A DNA stretch of 9,714 nucleotides from an uncultured Oscillospiraceae bacterium (GCA_900752305.1 CAADUV010000105.1:1-9714), one strand, 5' to 3'; shown: positions 1 through 5,938, counted from the first letter of the stretch. Program-made: numbers and translations. The notes: generated by a model from the letters alone, not told the origin.

Positions 1-59
1 CTCTAACCCCTCACCTCGTGTGTACAATTAGTATGCTCTACCAACTGAGCTACACCAGC
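1..59 (-). tRNA. tRNA-Thr(TGT), 5' part, cut by window edge and degenerate
   Basis: Reading the minus strand from base 59, the acceptor 5' strand GCTGGTG, the TA linker and a perfect D-arm (GCTC, AGTTGGTA, GAGC) are canonical. Counting in standard tRNA numbering puts T33 at base 27 and anticodon TGT at bases 26-24, which makes it tRNA-Thr reading ACA. The 3' acceptor strand lies outside the window. The anticodon stem is odd: positions 27-31 (TACTA) face 39-43 (ACACG) and offer at most one G-T pair. The invariant C56 of the T-loop also reads A (GTTAGAG instead of GTTCGAG). All anomalies sit in the last 35 bases before the window edge, while the 5' half and promoter are intact. It could be a decayed tRNA or a poor-quality contig end. 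Confidence 0.6.
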
Positions 60-99
60 ACGTGTGCCCAACTGGGCGGCCGCTCGATTCAGCTCGTTT

Positions 100-128
100 A
101 TAATACCAAACCGGTCGTCTCTTGTCAA
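100..128 (-). promoter_or_regulatory. Sigma-A promoter of the tRNA-Thr gene
   Basis: On the minus strand, TTGACA (bases 128-123) is followed after exactly 17 bp by TATTAT (105-100). The -35 is a perfect consensus and the -10 matches five of six. Transcription would start near base 93, about 34 nt ahead of the mature tRNA 5' end at 59, a normal leader for RNase P processing. T6 tracts at 133-138, 142-147 and 154-159 (A-tracts on the transcribed reading) lie just upstream of the -35, where an UP element or curved DNA would sit. Confidence 0.8.
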
Positions 129-193
129 GGGCTTTTTTGCATTTTTTCGGACATTTTTTCGTTTCATCCCATTTTGGAAAGGAGGGAGCCTCC

Positions 194-403
194 ATGTCTT
201 ACGATCTGCACCCGCAAGATCCCCAGCAGATCCCACCAGTCTGTGCCTGCTGCCGCTGCGGGGACGAGCTGTATGAGCGGGATGTCTGTTACCTGATCGA
301 CGAGGAAGTGATCTGCCCCAGCTGTCTGCCGGACGTGGCGCGGGAGACGTACGCCCACTGCCGGACCACCGCCGGGGAGCTGCGCCGTTTGCAAGAGGAC
401 TGA
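194..403 (+). CDS. Small Cys-rich zinc-ribbon-like protein, function unknown
   Basis: A 69-residue protein. ATG at 194 was chosen over upstream in-frame codons because AAAGGAGGG lies 8-16 bases ahead of it. Eight cysteines occur: C17, C19, C20, C22, C32, C41, C44 and C56. C19-x-x-C22 and C41-x-x-C44 form two CxxC knuckles about 18 residues apart, typical of a zinc ribbon, so zinc binding is likely though not proven. The protein is acidic, with no signal peptide or membrane segment. It is followed after 40 bp by the sigma-like gene in the same direction, and the two probably form one transcript ending at the 831-864 hairpin. I do not recognise a named family. A small regulator or nucleic-acid-binding accessory protein is the most that can be inferred. 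Confidence 0.8.
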   Translation: MSYDLHPQDPQQIPPVCACCRCGDELYERDVCYLIDEEVICPSCLPDVARETYAHCRTTAGELRRLQED

Positions 404-443
404 ACGAACCGCAGGAGAAGGAATGCAAAGGAGGAATTGCTGT

Positions 444-803
444 ATGACCAAAGCAGCCGAAACCACAAAGACCACCAAAAAGAAGACCGGCGTCCGCTAT
501 CGCCGCAGCGCCGTATACGTCAAGGAGTTATCCACCTACATCGAAGCCCTGGCTGACCCCCAGCGGGAGTTCCTGATGCACCGAGTCCAGCGGGTCATCA
601 TCCGCGCCATGCGCCTGGACGTGACCCAGCGGGAGGCGGAGTGCTTGGAGCTGTACTTTGTGCAGGGGTATAACTATGAACAGATCAGCCAAACGCTGCA
701 TATCAACGTGTCCACCATCTGCCGGAACATCCATCGCGGGGAGGAGAAGATGAACCGGGTGCTGAATTTCGCACGGGAGCTGTTGGGGGATCAGGCGGCG
801 TGA
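444..803 (+). CDS. Sigma-70 region 4-like helix-turn-helix DNA-binding protein
   Basis: A 119-residue protein. The start at 444 is preferred to the in-frame ATG at 423 because AAAGGAGG at 427-434 is correctly spaced for 444 and would fall inside the coding region if 423 were used. Residues 1-20 are Thr/Lys-rich and probably disordered. Residues about 58-105 match the sigma region 4 pattern: TQREAECLELYF, then a helix-turn-helix YNYEQISQTLHINVSTICR (about 77-94), then a basic recognition tail IHRGEEKMNRVL. Regions 2 and 3 of a full sigma factor are absent. Such stand-alone region-4 proteins occur in Firmicutes phages and mobile elements as well as chromosomally, where they bind promoter-like DNA. 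Whether this one acts as a sigma factor or a repressor cannot be told. Confidence 0.85.
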   Translation: MTKAAETTKTTKKKTGVRYRRSAVYVKELSTYIEALADPQREFLMHRVQRVIIRAMRLDVTQREAECLELYFVQGYNYEQISQTLHINVSTICRNIHRGEEKMNRVLNFARELLGDQAA

Positions 804-830
804 TATTGGCGCAACGATAGAGCAGAGCAA

Positions 831-864
831 AGGGAGAACCCCCGGCGAGGGTTCTCCCTCTTTT
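831..864 (+). terminator. Rho-independent terminator after the sigma-like gene
   Basis: A perfect 11-bp stem, AGGGAGAACCC (831-841) with GGGTTCTCCCT (849-859), closes a 7-base loop and is followed by CTTTT. It lies 27 bp after the stop at 803 and ends the 194-803 transcript. Confidence 0.9.
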
Positions 865-881
865 CGTCTGCGGACAGCGAA

Positions 882-898
882 CAGGGGCCTTGCCCCTG
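882..898. repeat. REP-like short palindrome
   Basis: CAGGGGC (882-888) and GCCCCTG (892-898) form a perfect 7-bp stem around CTT, followed by GACCCC. From memory, palindromes of this form recur between genes in some Clostridia, but only one copy is visible here and repetition is not shown. No T-run follows, so it is not an obvious terminator. Confidence 0.4.
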
Positions 899-924
899 GA
901 CCCCACTTCCTTTTCTCACTCTGT

Positions 925-968
925 GTAAGTTCGATTGAGCCAAATCGTAGATTTGGAATCTCACTTAT
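925..968. other. 44-base imperfect hairpin between convergent genes
   Basis: Nested complementary arms can be read directly: GTAAGT (925-930) with ACTTAT (963-968), GATT (933-936) with AATC (957-960), and CCAAATC (940-946) with GATTTGG (950-956) around loop GTA. This gives 17 pairs, including one G-U, interrupted by a 2x2 internal loop and a 3-base bulge (GAG). No T-run follows on either strand. It lies in the 229-bp gap between the sigma-like gene and the tmcAL stop. It may be a structured RNA element, an intergenic palindrome or an inert remnant. Confidence 0.5.
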
Positions 969-971
969 CAG

Positions 972-1001
972 AGAAGCTAAAGGAAGCGAAAAGAAGCTAA
1001 T
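972..1001. repeat. Three tandem 10-bp repeats
   Basis: The consecutive units AGAAGCTAAA (972-981), GGAAGCGAAA (982-991) and AGAAGCTAAT (992-1001) share consensus RGAAGCKAAW. They lie just downstream of the tmcAL stop codon and have no visible coding role. Confidence 0.6.
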
Positions 1002-1032
1002 GCGGCCTGCGGCGCTTGACCTCTGTCACCAA

Positions 1033-2229
1033 CTACCTAATGACCACCGGCCCCATCGCCCACTCATTCAGCGCCTGCCCCACCTCCGGCAGGCACATCC
1101 CCCACAGCATCTGCACGCTGGCGTCGAGGTCAAATTGCCGCTGACACCGCTCGTCCCACCGCTTCACCTGGGCAGGCTTGGTCAGCACCGGCAGCCGTCC
1201 CAGCCCCTTGGCCTGTTTCAGCACACCCTTGCCGCCTTCTCCTAACCCCAGCACCCGCACATAGGGCACGCCGCTCTCCCAACGCTCCTGCCGGGTCAGT
1301 CCCAGGTAAGCCCACAAGGTCAGCCGGCGGATGCGCGCGTGAGCATATCGTTTACTTTTCACCGCATCCCAGAACTGTTCCAAGGTGGTGCTCTCTCCGG
1401 CAGCACGGCACAGCCGGTGCTCCAACCCCTCGCCGCAGTCGGGCAGCGCCCGCCAATCCTCCGGCGTCATCCGCCGCAGGATGGTCAGGATGCCGCGGGC
1501 ATTGTACGTCAGCGCCGCCGGAGCCTGCCCACGCAAAATACCCGCCGCCGGTCCCGGCATCTGGGCACAGGCCCGTTCCAGCTCCCCCGCCAACAGCCAC
1601 TGCCGAATCTGAGACGCCGACGCAAAGCCTTCGTTCACCCCAGCCGCGTTGTGGGTCACCCCCACCCGTGGGATGGTCAGCGCACGCATCTCCGGCGCCA
1701 GGGTCTGGATGGCACGCAAATATTCAATGCCCAACAGGTTGTTGGGACGGGTCAGGCAAGCCGCCGTCTCCACCCCCACCAGCGTCTCCAGTGCCTTTTG
1801 ACGGGCACTGGCAAAGGGCAAGCCCTGCTGCAAATAAGGCCGAAGGGCGTTCGGAAAGGCGTCGCTGTCCAGCGCCTGCGCCACGGCCTGCAAAGCAGTC
1901 AGGTCGCCGCTCTCACTGCCAAAGGCCAGGTGGGTGACCCCCAACGCATGGAGGATTTGGACGCCGCCCCGGGCAAAGGACTCGGCGGAGGAAACCGCCC
2001 ACTGGACGGGCAGTTCCACCACCAAGTCCGCCCCGCACCGGAGGGCCATCTCCGCCCGGGCGTACTTGCTGATGATGGCCGCCTCCCCCCGCTGGGTGAA
2101 GGGTCCGCTCATGGCGCAGACCACCGGCGCACCGGGCAGGGCGGCCTTGGCTTGGGCGATGAGATGGGCATGCCCCCGGTGGAATGGGTCAAATTCCGCG
2201 ATGATCCCGATGCAATTTCTCTCCTCCAT
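1033..2229 (-). CDS. tmcAL: tRNA(Met) cytidine acetate ligase (TmcAL/YlbM family)
   Basis: A 398-residue cytoplasmic enzyme. In the characterised family, TmcAL activates acetate with ATP and forms N4-acetylcytidine at the wobble base C34 of elongator tRNA-Met. The N-terminal nucleotidyltransferase core is plain: GIIAEFDPFHRGH (8-20) carries the HxGH-type nucleotide-binding motif, followed by MSGPFTQRGE (40-49), FGSESG (103-108), RPNNLLGIEYL and a SASQIRQWL segment, all in the usual order. Length fits the family (about 390-415). An in-frame ATG lies 60 bases further upstream, but ATG at 2229 is chosen because AGGAGG lies 8 bases ahead of it and the nucleotide-binding segment follows directly. 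The gene is divergent from ackA across a 196-bp gap. No strong promoter or terminator was seen for it. Confidence 0.93.
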   Translation of the reverse strand: MEERNCIGIIAEFDPFHRGHAHLIAQAKAALPGAPVVCAMSGPFTQRGEAAIISKYARAEMALRCGADLVVELPVQWAVSSAESFARGGVQILHALGVTHLAFGSESGDLTALQAVAQALDSDAFPNALRPYLQQGLPFASARQKALETLVGVETAACLTRPNNLLGIEYLRAIQTLAPEMRALTIPRVGVTHNAAGVNEGFASASQIRQWLLAGELERACAQMPGPAAGILRGQAPAALTYNARGILTILRRMTPEDWRALPDCGEGLEHRLCRAAGESTTLEQFWDAVKSKRYAHARIRRLTLWAYLGLTRQERWESGVPYVRVLGLGEGGKGVLKQAKGLGRLPVLTKPAQVKRWDERCQRQFDLDASVQMLWGMCLPEVGQALNEWAMGPVVIR

Positions 2230-2306
2230 GGCCGCTTCCTCCTGGTCTATCAGCATTCTTCCTGAAAATTCACAGGGAATCCCGTACATTTCTACGAAAA
2301 AAATGA

Positions 2307-2335
2307 TTGTCCTTCCTTGCCGTTCGTACTATAAT
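2307..2335 (+). promoter_or_regulatory. Sigma-A promoter of ackA
   Basis: TTGTCC (2307-2312) and TATAAT (2330-2335) are separated by 17 bp. The -10 is perfect and the -35 matches four of six. Transcription from about 2342 would give a leader of roughly 84 nt before the ackA ATG. Confidence 0.8.
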
Positions 2336-2367
2336 AAGGTTATACGCCTATTCTACATACTACATGA

Positions 2368-2382
2368 CAGCGCGCCGCGCTG
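2368..2382 (+). promoter_or_regulatory. GC-rich hairpin in the ackA leader
   Basis: CAGCGC (2368-2373) pairs with GCGCTG (2377-2382) around GCC, inside the predicted ackA 5' leader and about 30 nt ahead of the AAGGAG ribosome binding site. No T-run follows, so it is not a terminator. It may affect mRNA stability or have no role. Confidence 0.35.
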
Positions 2383-2425
2383 CAAGCAGTAAGAAGATCA
2401 TAAGATGAAAAAGGAGATATTCACT

Positions 2426-3631
2426 ATGAATGTTCTGGTTATCAACGCAGGCAGCTCCTCCCTGAAGTATCAGCTGCTGGATCCCGCTACTGGCGACCTG
2501 TTGGCAAAGGGTCTGTGCGAACGGATCGGTCTGGACGGCAAGTTCACCTACAAGCCCCAGGTAGACGGCAAGCAGAAGCTGGACGCCATCGACGTGGCTA
2601 TGCCCACCCATTCCGAAGCCATCCAGGCGGTTCTGAACGCCCTGGTCGATCCGGAAAACGGTGTCATCGCCTCCATGAGCGAGATCGACGCTGTCGGCCA
2701 CCGCGTGGTCCATGGCGGCGAAGCGTTCGCCTCCTCCGTCCTCATCACCGACGAAGTCATGAAGGCCATCGAAGGCTGCAACCCCCTGGCTCCCCTGCAC
2801 AATCCCGCCAACATCATCGGCATCAACGCCTGCAAGGCCGCTCTGGGCGACAGCGTTCCCCAGGTCGCTGTGTTCGACACTGCATTCCACCAGACCATGC
2901 CTCCCGTGGCTTACACCTATCCCATCCCCTACGAATACTACAAGAACGATAAGATTCGCCGCTATGGCTTCCACGGCACCTCTCATCGTTTCGTCTCCGC
3001 CCGTGCAGCCGCTATGCTGGGCAAGGACATCGCTGACCTGAAGATCATCACCTGCCATCTGGGCAACGGCTCCTCCGTGGCAGCCATCAAGGGCGGCAAG
3101 TGCATCGACACCTCCATGGGTCTGACCCCCCTGGCTGGCCTGCCCATGGGCACCCGCGCCGGCGATATGGACGCAGGCGTGATGGAATTTATCATGAACA
3201 AGTACAACCTGGACATCAACCAGATGATGACCATCCTGAACAAGAAGTCCGGCGTCCTGGGCATCTCCGAAGTCTCCTCCGACTTCCGTGATCTGGACAA
3301 GGCTTCCGAAGAAGGCAACCAGCAGGCACAGCTGGCCAAGGACGTGTTCGTCTATGACGTGAAGAAGTACATCGGCGCATACGCAGCCGCTATGGGCGGC
3401 GTGGACGCAGTGGTCTTTACCGCTGGCGTGGGCGAAAACTCCGCTTCCCTGCGCGCTGAGATGGTCGAAGGCCTGGAATACATGGGCATCAAGATGGATC
3501 TGGCCAAGAACGACTTCCGCGGCGAAGAACGTGACGTCACCGCTGAAGGCGCTGCTGTCAAGGTTCTGGTCATCCCCACCAACGAAGAGCTGATGATCGC
3601 AATGGATACTGCCGAGATCGTCAAGGGCTAA
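2426..3631 (+). CDS. ackA: Acetate kinase
   Basis: A 401-residue cytoplasmic enzyme of the acetate/sugar kinase fold (ASKHA), catalysing acetyl phosphate + ADP to acetate + ATP. The motifs come in order: VINAGSSSLKYQL at the N-terminus with Asn7, GHRVVHGG (91-98) with substrate-site Arg93, FDTAFHQTMPP, YGFHGTSH, HLGNGSS, SMGLTPLAGLPMGTRAGD, FTAGVGENS and a C-terminal TNEELMIA segment with the conserved Glu. Length is normal for AckA. ATG at 2426 is chosen because AAGGAG (2411-2416) is 9 bases upstream; the in-frame ATG at 2405 lies ahead of that site. Codon use is strongly biased (CTG, AAG, GGC, ATC), which suggests high expression. No phosphotransacetylase gene is adjacent. The final codons recur downstream at 3744-3776. 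Confidence 0.97.
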   Translation: MNVLVINAGSSSLKYQLLDPATGDLLAKGLCERIGLDGKFTYKPQVDGKQKLDAIDVAMPTHSEAIQAVLNALVDPENGVIASMSEIDAVGHRVVHGGEAFASSVLITDEVMKAIEGCNPLAPLHNPANIIGINACKAALGDSVPQVAVFDTAFHQTMPPVAYTYPIPYEYYKNDKIRRYGFHGTSHRFVSARAAAMLGKDIADLKIITCHLGNGSSVAAIKGGKCIDTSMGLTPLAGLPMGTRAGDMDAGVMEFIMNKYNLDINQMMTILNKKSGVLGISEVSSDFRDLDKASEEGNQQAQLAKDVFVYDVKKYIGAYAAAMGGVDAVVFTAGVGENSASLRAEMVEGLEYMGIKMDLAKNDFRGEERDVTAEGAAVKVLVIPTNEELMIAMDTAEIVKG

Positions 3632-3648
3632 TCGCCCTAGCCGCTCCG

Positions 3649-3751
3649 TCCACCGTGGTCACTTTCTTCCTAGGTTCCCGCTCCCCGTTAAGACGGGGAG
3701 CGCCTACGCTACCAATATGCCCCCGGCATATTGGCTTAACGCTGCGGTGGA
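3649..3751. repeat. Small palindromic insert with terminal inverted repeats and two perfect hairpins
   Basis: The outer arms TCCACCG (3649-3655) and CGGTGGA (3745-3751) are perfect 7-bp inverted repeats. Inside are two perfect hairpins: CGCTCCCCGT (3679-3688) with ACGGGGAGCG (3693-3702) around TAAG, and CCAATATGCC (3712-3721) with GGCATATTGG (3725-3734) around CCC. Neither is followed by a T-run. The block lies between the true ackA end and a second copy of that end, as an inserted MITE-like or REP-like unit might. The right arm overlaps the first codons of the ackA remnant, so the exact edge is uncertain and no target-site duplication is evident. Confidence 0.5.
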
Positions 3752-3776
3752 TACCGCTGAAATCGTCAAGGGCTGA
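3744..3776 (+). pseudogene. Remnant of a second ackA 3' end
   Basis: These 33 bases read A-V-D-T-A-E-I-V-K-G-stop, matching A-M-D-T-A-E-I-V-K-G-stop at the end of ackA (3599-3631). At DNA level 27 of 33 bases agree. All six differences are transitions: four silent third-position changes, ATG versus GTG, and TAA versus TGA. The copy starts 145 bp after the first, so it is not in frame with ackA. It has no start codon or ribosome binding site of its own. The usual terminator follows this copy, not the intact gene. Confidence 0.75.
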
Positions 3777-3798
3777 TAACAATATCCCCTAAAATCAC

Positions 3799-3834
3799 AA
3801 GGGAAGTCCCCCAGAAGGGACTTCCCTTTCTTTA
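3799..3834 (+). terminator. Rho-independent terminator of the ackA transcript
   Basis: A perfect 12-bp stem, AAGGGAAGTCCC (3799-3810) with GGGACTTCCCTT (3817-3828), has a 6-base loop and is followed by TCTTTA. It lies 22 bp after the stop of the ackA remnant but 167 bp after the stop of intact ackA, so ackA mRNA probably carries the palindromic block as its 3' UTR. Confidence 0.9.
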
Positions 3835-3870
3835 TACCCAAAAGAGCACGCAACTTTACCCCCTCCCGGA

Positions 3871-3899
3871 TAGACAACCCTTCCTGTAAATGCTATAGT
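3871..3899 (+). promoter_or_regulatory. Promoter of the secreted fn3 protein gene
   Basis: TAGACA (3871-3876) lies 17 bp ahead of TATAGT (3894-3899). A TGC immediately before the -10 gives an extended -10. Each hexamer matches consensus at five of six positions. Start near 3906 gives a leader of about 40 nt. Confidence 0.75.
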
Positions 3900-3944
3900 G
3901 AAGATATCCAAATTGGCGCAAAAAACGAAAAGGAGGAACCCATC

Positions 3945-4730
3945 ATGCGTAAAACTTGGAACCGAATCTTGGCGCTGCTGCTGACCTGCGTCCTGACCTT
4001 TGCCATGGCCGGACCGGCATTGGCCGCCGACACCACCCCACAAGCAGCAGAAGCCGCTCAAGCAGCCGTCCTGACCCAGGCCAACGACGCCACCTCACCC
4101 GCTCTGTTCTCCATGAGCAATTCCGGCTATTTGAAGCTCAACAAGCCCAAGAACAAGGCCGTCTACTACAAGGGAGAGACCATCCCCGTCAGCATCACCA
4201 TCGCCGACCTGGACGATGAAATGTTGTTCTGCACCGCAATGGTCATCGCAAATGAAAAGACCGAGGAGACCGTCTGGCTCGACTACACCTTTGACAACGG
4301 CCTGACCTACAAGACCAAAGTGAACACCAAAAAGTTCCCTGCCGGCACCTACATCTTGGGCGCAGGGGTCTCTGACATTCCCCTGGACAAGGACGAAGAT
4401 CCTCTGCTGGACATTGACGAGACCATGGTCTACGCCGAGTTCACCCTCAAGACCCTCAAAGCCCCCACCAGCCTGAAGACCACCGCCGGCAAGCGCAAGG
4501 TGACCATCACCTACAAAAAGGCCGCTGGCGCCACCAAGTACGAAATTTATCGCTCCACCCAGAAGTCCAAGGGGTATAAAAAGATTGCCACCACCACCAA
4601 GACCAAGTACGTGGACACCAAGGTGAAAAAGGGCAAGAAATATTACTATAAGGTGCGCACCGTCCGCACCGGCAACGGCACCGCGTACAGCGCCTACACC
4701 GGCGCCAAGCGCACGGGCAAGGTGAAATAA
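3945..4730 (+). CDS. Secreted protein with C-terminal fibronectin type III-like domain
   Basis: A 261-residue protein. Residues 1-28 form a Sec signal peptide: basic MRKTWNR, hydrophobic ILALLLTCVLTFAMAG, then a likely cut at ALA-A. An Ala/Gln-rich low-complexity segment (about 29-56) leads to a beta-rich middle domain (about 60-168) resembling a bacterial Ig-like or carbohydrate-associated fold, not assigned to a named family. Residues about 173-258 form an fn3-like domain of the type common in clostridial secreted proteins, with the tell-tale ATKYEIYRS, KGYKKIATT and KKGKKYYYKVRTV strands. The C-terminal half is very Lys-rich, suggesting contact with anionic wall polymers. No LPxTG, transmembrane anchor or catalytic motif is seen. 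AAAGGAGG sits ahead of the ATG. It has its own promoter and is a single-gene transcript. Confidence 0.85.
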   Translation: MRKTWNRILALLLTCVLTFAMAGPALAADTTPQAAEAAQAAVLTQANDATSPALFSMSNSGYLKLNKPKNKAVYYKGETIPVSITIADLDDEMLFCTAMVIANEKTEETVWLDYTFDNGLTYKTKVNTKKFPAGTYILGAGVSDIPLDKDEDPLLDIDETMVYAEFTLKTLKAPTSLKTTAGKRKVTITYKKAAGATKYEIYRSTQKSKGYKKIATTTKTKYVDTKVKKGKKYYYKVRTVRTGNGTAYSAYTGAKRTGKVK

Positions 4731-4747
4731 CCACATCCCAATCCACA

Positions 4748-4780
4748 AAAAATGTCCGGGTACAAGACCCGGACATTTTT
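4748..4780. terminator. Bidirectional terminator between convergent genes
   Basis: AAAATGTCCGGGT-type arms pair perfectly over 14 bp (4748-4761 with 4767-4780) around ACAAG. The stem is A-rich on the left and T-rich on the right, so a U-run follows on either strand. It ends both the fn3 gene (stop at 4730) and the minus-strand thiolase (stop at 4802). Confidence 0.92.
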
Positions 4781-4801
4781 ATTTTCGTTAGCCTGTCAAA
4801 C

Positions 4802-5938
4802 TCAGCACTTTTCAAAGATGGTAGCAACCCCCATGCCGCCGCCGATGCACAGGGTAGCCAGACCCTTCTTGGCATCGGCACGCTTCTGCATCTCGTGCAG
4901 CAGGGTGACGATGATACGAGCGCCGGAAGCGCCGACGGGATGCCCCAAGGAGATGGCACCGCCGTTGACGTTGACCTTGCTCATGTCAAAGCCCAGCTCA
5001 CGAGCCACAGCGATGGACTGTGCTGCGAATGCTTCGTTGGCTTCCACCAGGTCGATGTCGTCGATGGTCACGCCAGCCTTTTCCATGGCCTGACGGGAGG
5101 CGGGCACAGGGCCGACCCCCATGATCTTGGGGTCAACGCCGCCCTGGCCCCAGCCGATGAGCTTTGCCATGGGCTTCAGGCCGTACTTTTCCACCGCTTC
5201 GCCGGATGCCAGCACGATGGCGGCAGCGCCATCGTTGATGCCGGAGGCGTTGGCAGCGGTGACACGGGGCGTGCCCTTGTCGGCAGCGTCCTGTGCGCCG
5301 GTGACTTCAAAGGTGTGGACGACCTGGGGGTTGGGAGATTCGGGGCCGACGGGGAATGCGCCGCGGAGCTTGGAGATACCTTCAGCGGTGACGCCTGCCT
5401 TGGGGAACTCGTCCTGTTCCTGTCTGGTGATGCCCCAGATGTCGTTGATGTTTTCCGCAGTGGTGCCCATGTGATAGTTGTTGTAAGCGTCCCACAGGCC
5501 GTCCTTGATCATGCTGTCCACCATCTTCTTCTCGCCCATGCGAGCGCCCCAGCGAGCGTCAGGGATGGTGTAAGGAGCAGCGCTCATGTTCTCAGTGCCG
5601 CCGCAGACAACGATGTCAGAGTCGCCAGCCAAGATGGAGCGAGCGCCTTCGATGACGGACTTCATGCCGGAGCCGCAGACCATGCCCACGGTGTAAGCGG
5701 GGACGGAATAGGGCAGGCCAGCCTTGATGCCCACCTGACGTGCCACGTTCTGACCCAGACCAGAGGTGAGGATGCAGCCGAACATCAGCTCATCCACCTG
5801 CTCCGGCTTCACGCCGGCACGGTTCAGGGCTTCCTTGACCACGATGGCACCCAGATCCGCAGCGGGGGTATTCTTCAGGGAGCCGCCGAATGCACCGATA
5901 GCGGTACGGCAGCAATTGACAACATACAAATCTTTCAT
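4802..5938 (-). CDS. Acetyl-CoA C-acetyltransferase (thiolase) with an internal deletion
   Basis: A 378-residue thiolase; the family condenses two acetyl-CoA to acetoacetyl-CoA. Catalytic elements are present: nucleophile Cys88 (VCGSGMKS), His156 in HMGTTAEN, NEAF (301-304), His333 in LGHPVGASGAR and Cys364 in LCIGGG. The normal helix-strand stretch after GITRQEQDEF (169-178) is missing. Compared with the second thiolase here and with E. coli AtoB, about 40 residues between two QDE-like sites are absent, and the protein jumps straight to PKAGVTAEG. About 25 extra residues lie at 196-225, before VTAANASGIND. The reading frame is intact. The removed part belongs to the loop domain that shapes the CoA site and tetramer, so activity is uncertain. 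Start at 5938 has only a weak site (GGCGG). Codon use resembles highly expressed genes. Confidence 0.9.
   Translation of the reverse strand: MKDLYVVNCCRTAIGAFGGSLKNTPAADLGAIVVKEALNRAGVKPEQVDELMFGCILTSGLGQNVARQVGIKAGLPYSVPAYTVGMVCGSGMKSVIEGARSILAGDSDIVVCGGTENMSAAPYTIPDARWGARMGEKKMVDSMIKDGLWDAYNNYHMGTTAENINDIWGITRQEQDEFPKAGVTAEGISKLRGAFPVGPESPNPQVVHTFEVTGAQDAADKGTPRVTAANASGINDGAAAIVLASGEAVEKYGLKPMAKLIGWGQGGVDPKIMGVGPVPASRQAMEKAGVTIDDIDLVEANEAFAAQSIAVARELGFDMSKVNVNGGAISLGHPVGASGARIIVTLLHEMQKRADAKKGLATLCIGGGMGVATIFEKC

Larger units (their letters stand above)
3632..3944. other. Gene-free 313-bp region after ackA
   Basis: It contains, in order, a palindrome-rich block (3649-3751), an ackA 3'-end remnant (3744-3776), a strong terminator (3799-3834) and the promoter of the secreted fn3 gene (3871-3899). 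I see no further open frame worth calling. Confidence 0.75.

Noticed and set aside
1339..2265. 308-codon frame antisense to tmcAL
   Set aside because: The translation is Arg/Gln/Gly-rich without motifs, and the opposite strand carries the conserved TmcAL motifs.
2360..3058. 232-codon frame antisense to ackA
   Set aside because: It overlaps the most conserved part of ackA and has no homologous pattern or translation signal.
3649..3751. A CRISPR array or riboswitch
   Set aside because: The hairpins differ in sequence, there are no regularly spaced repeats, and the block is downstream of a gene and not in a leader.
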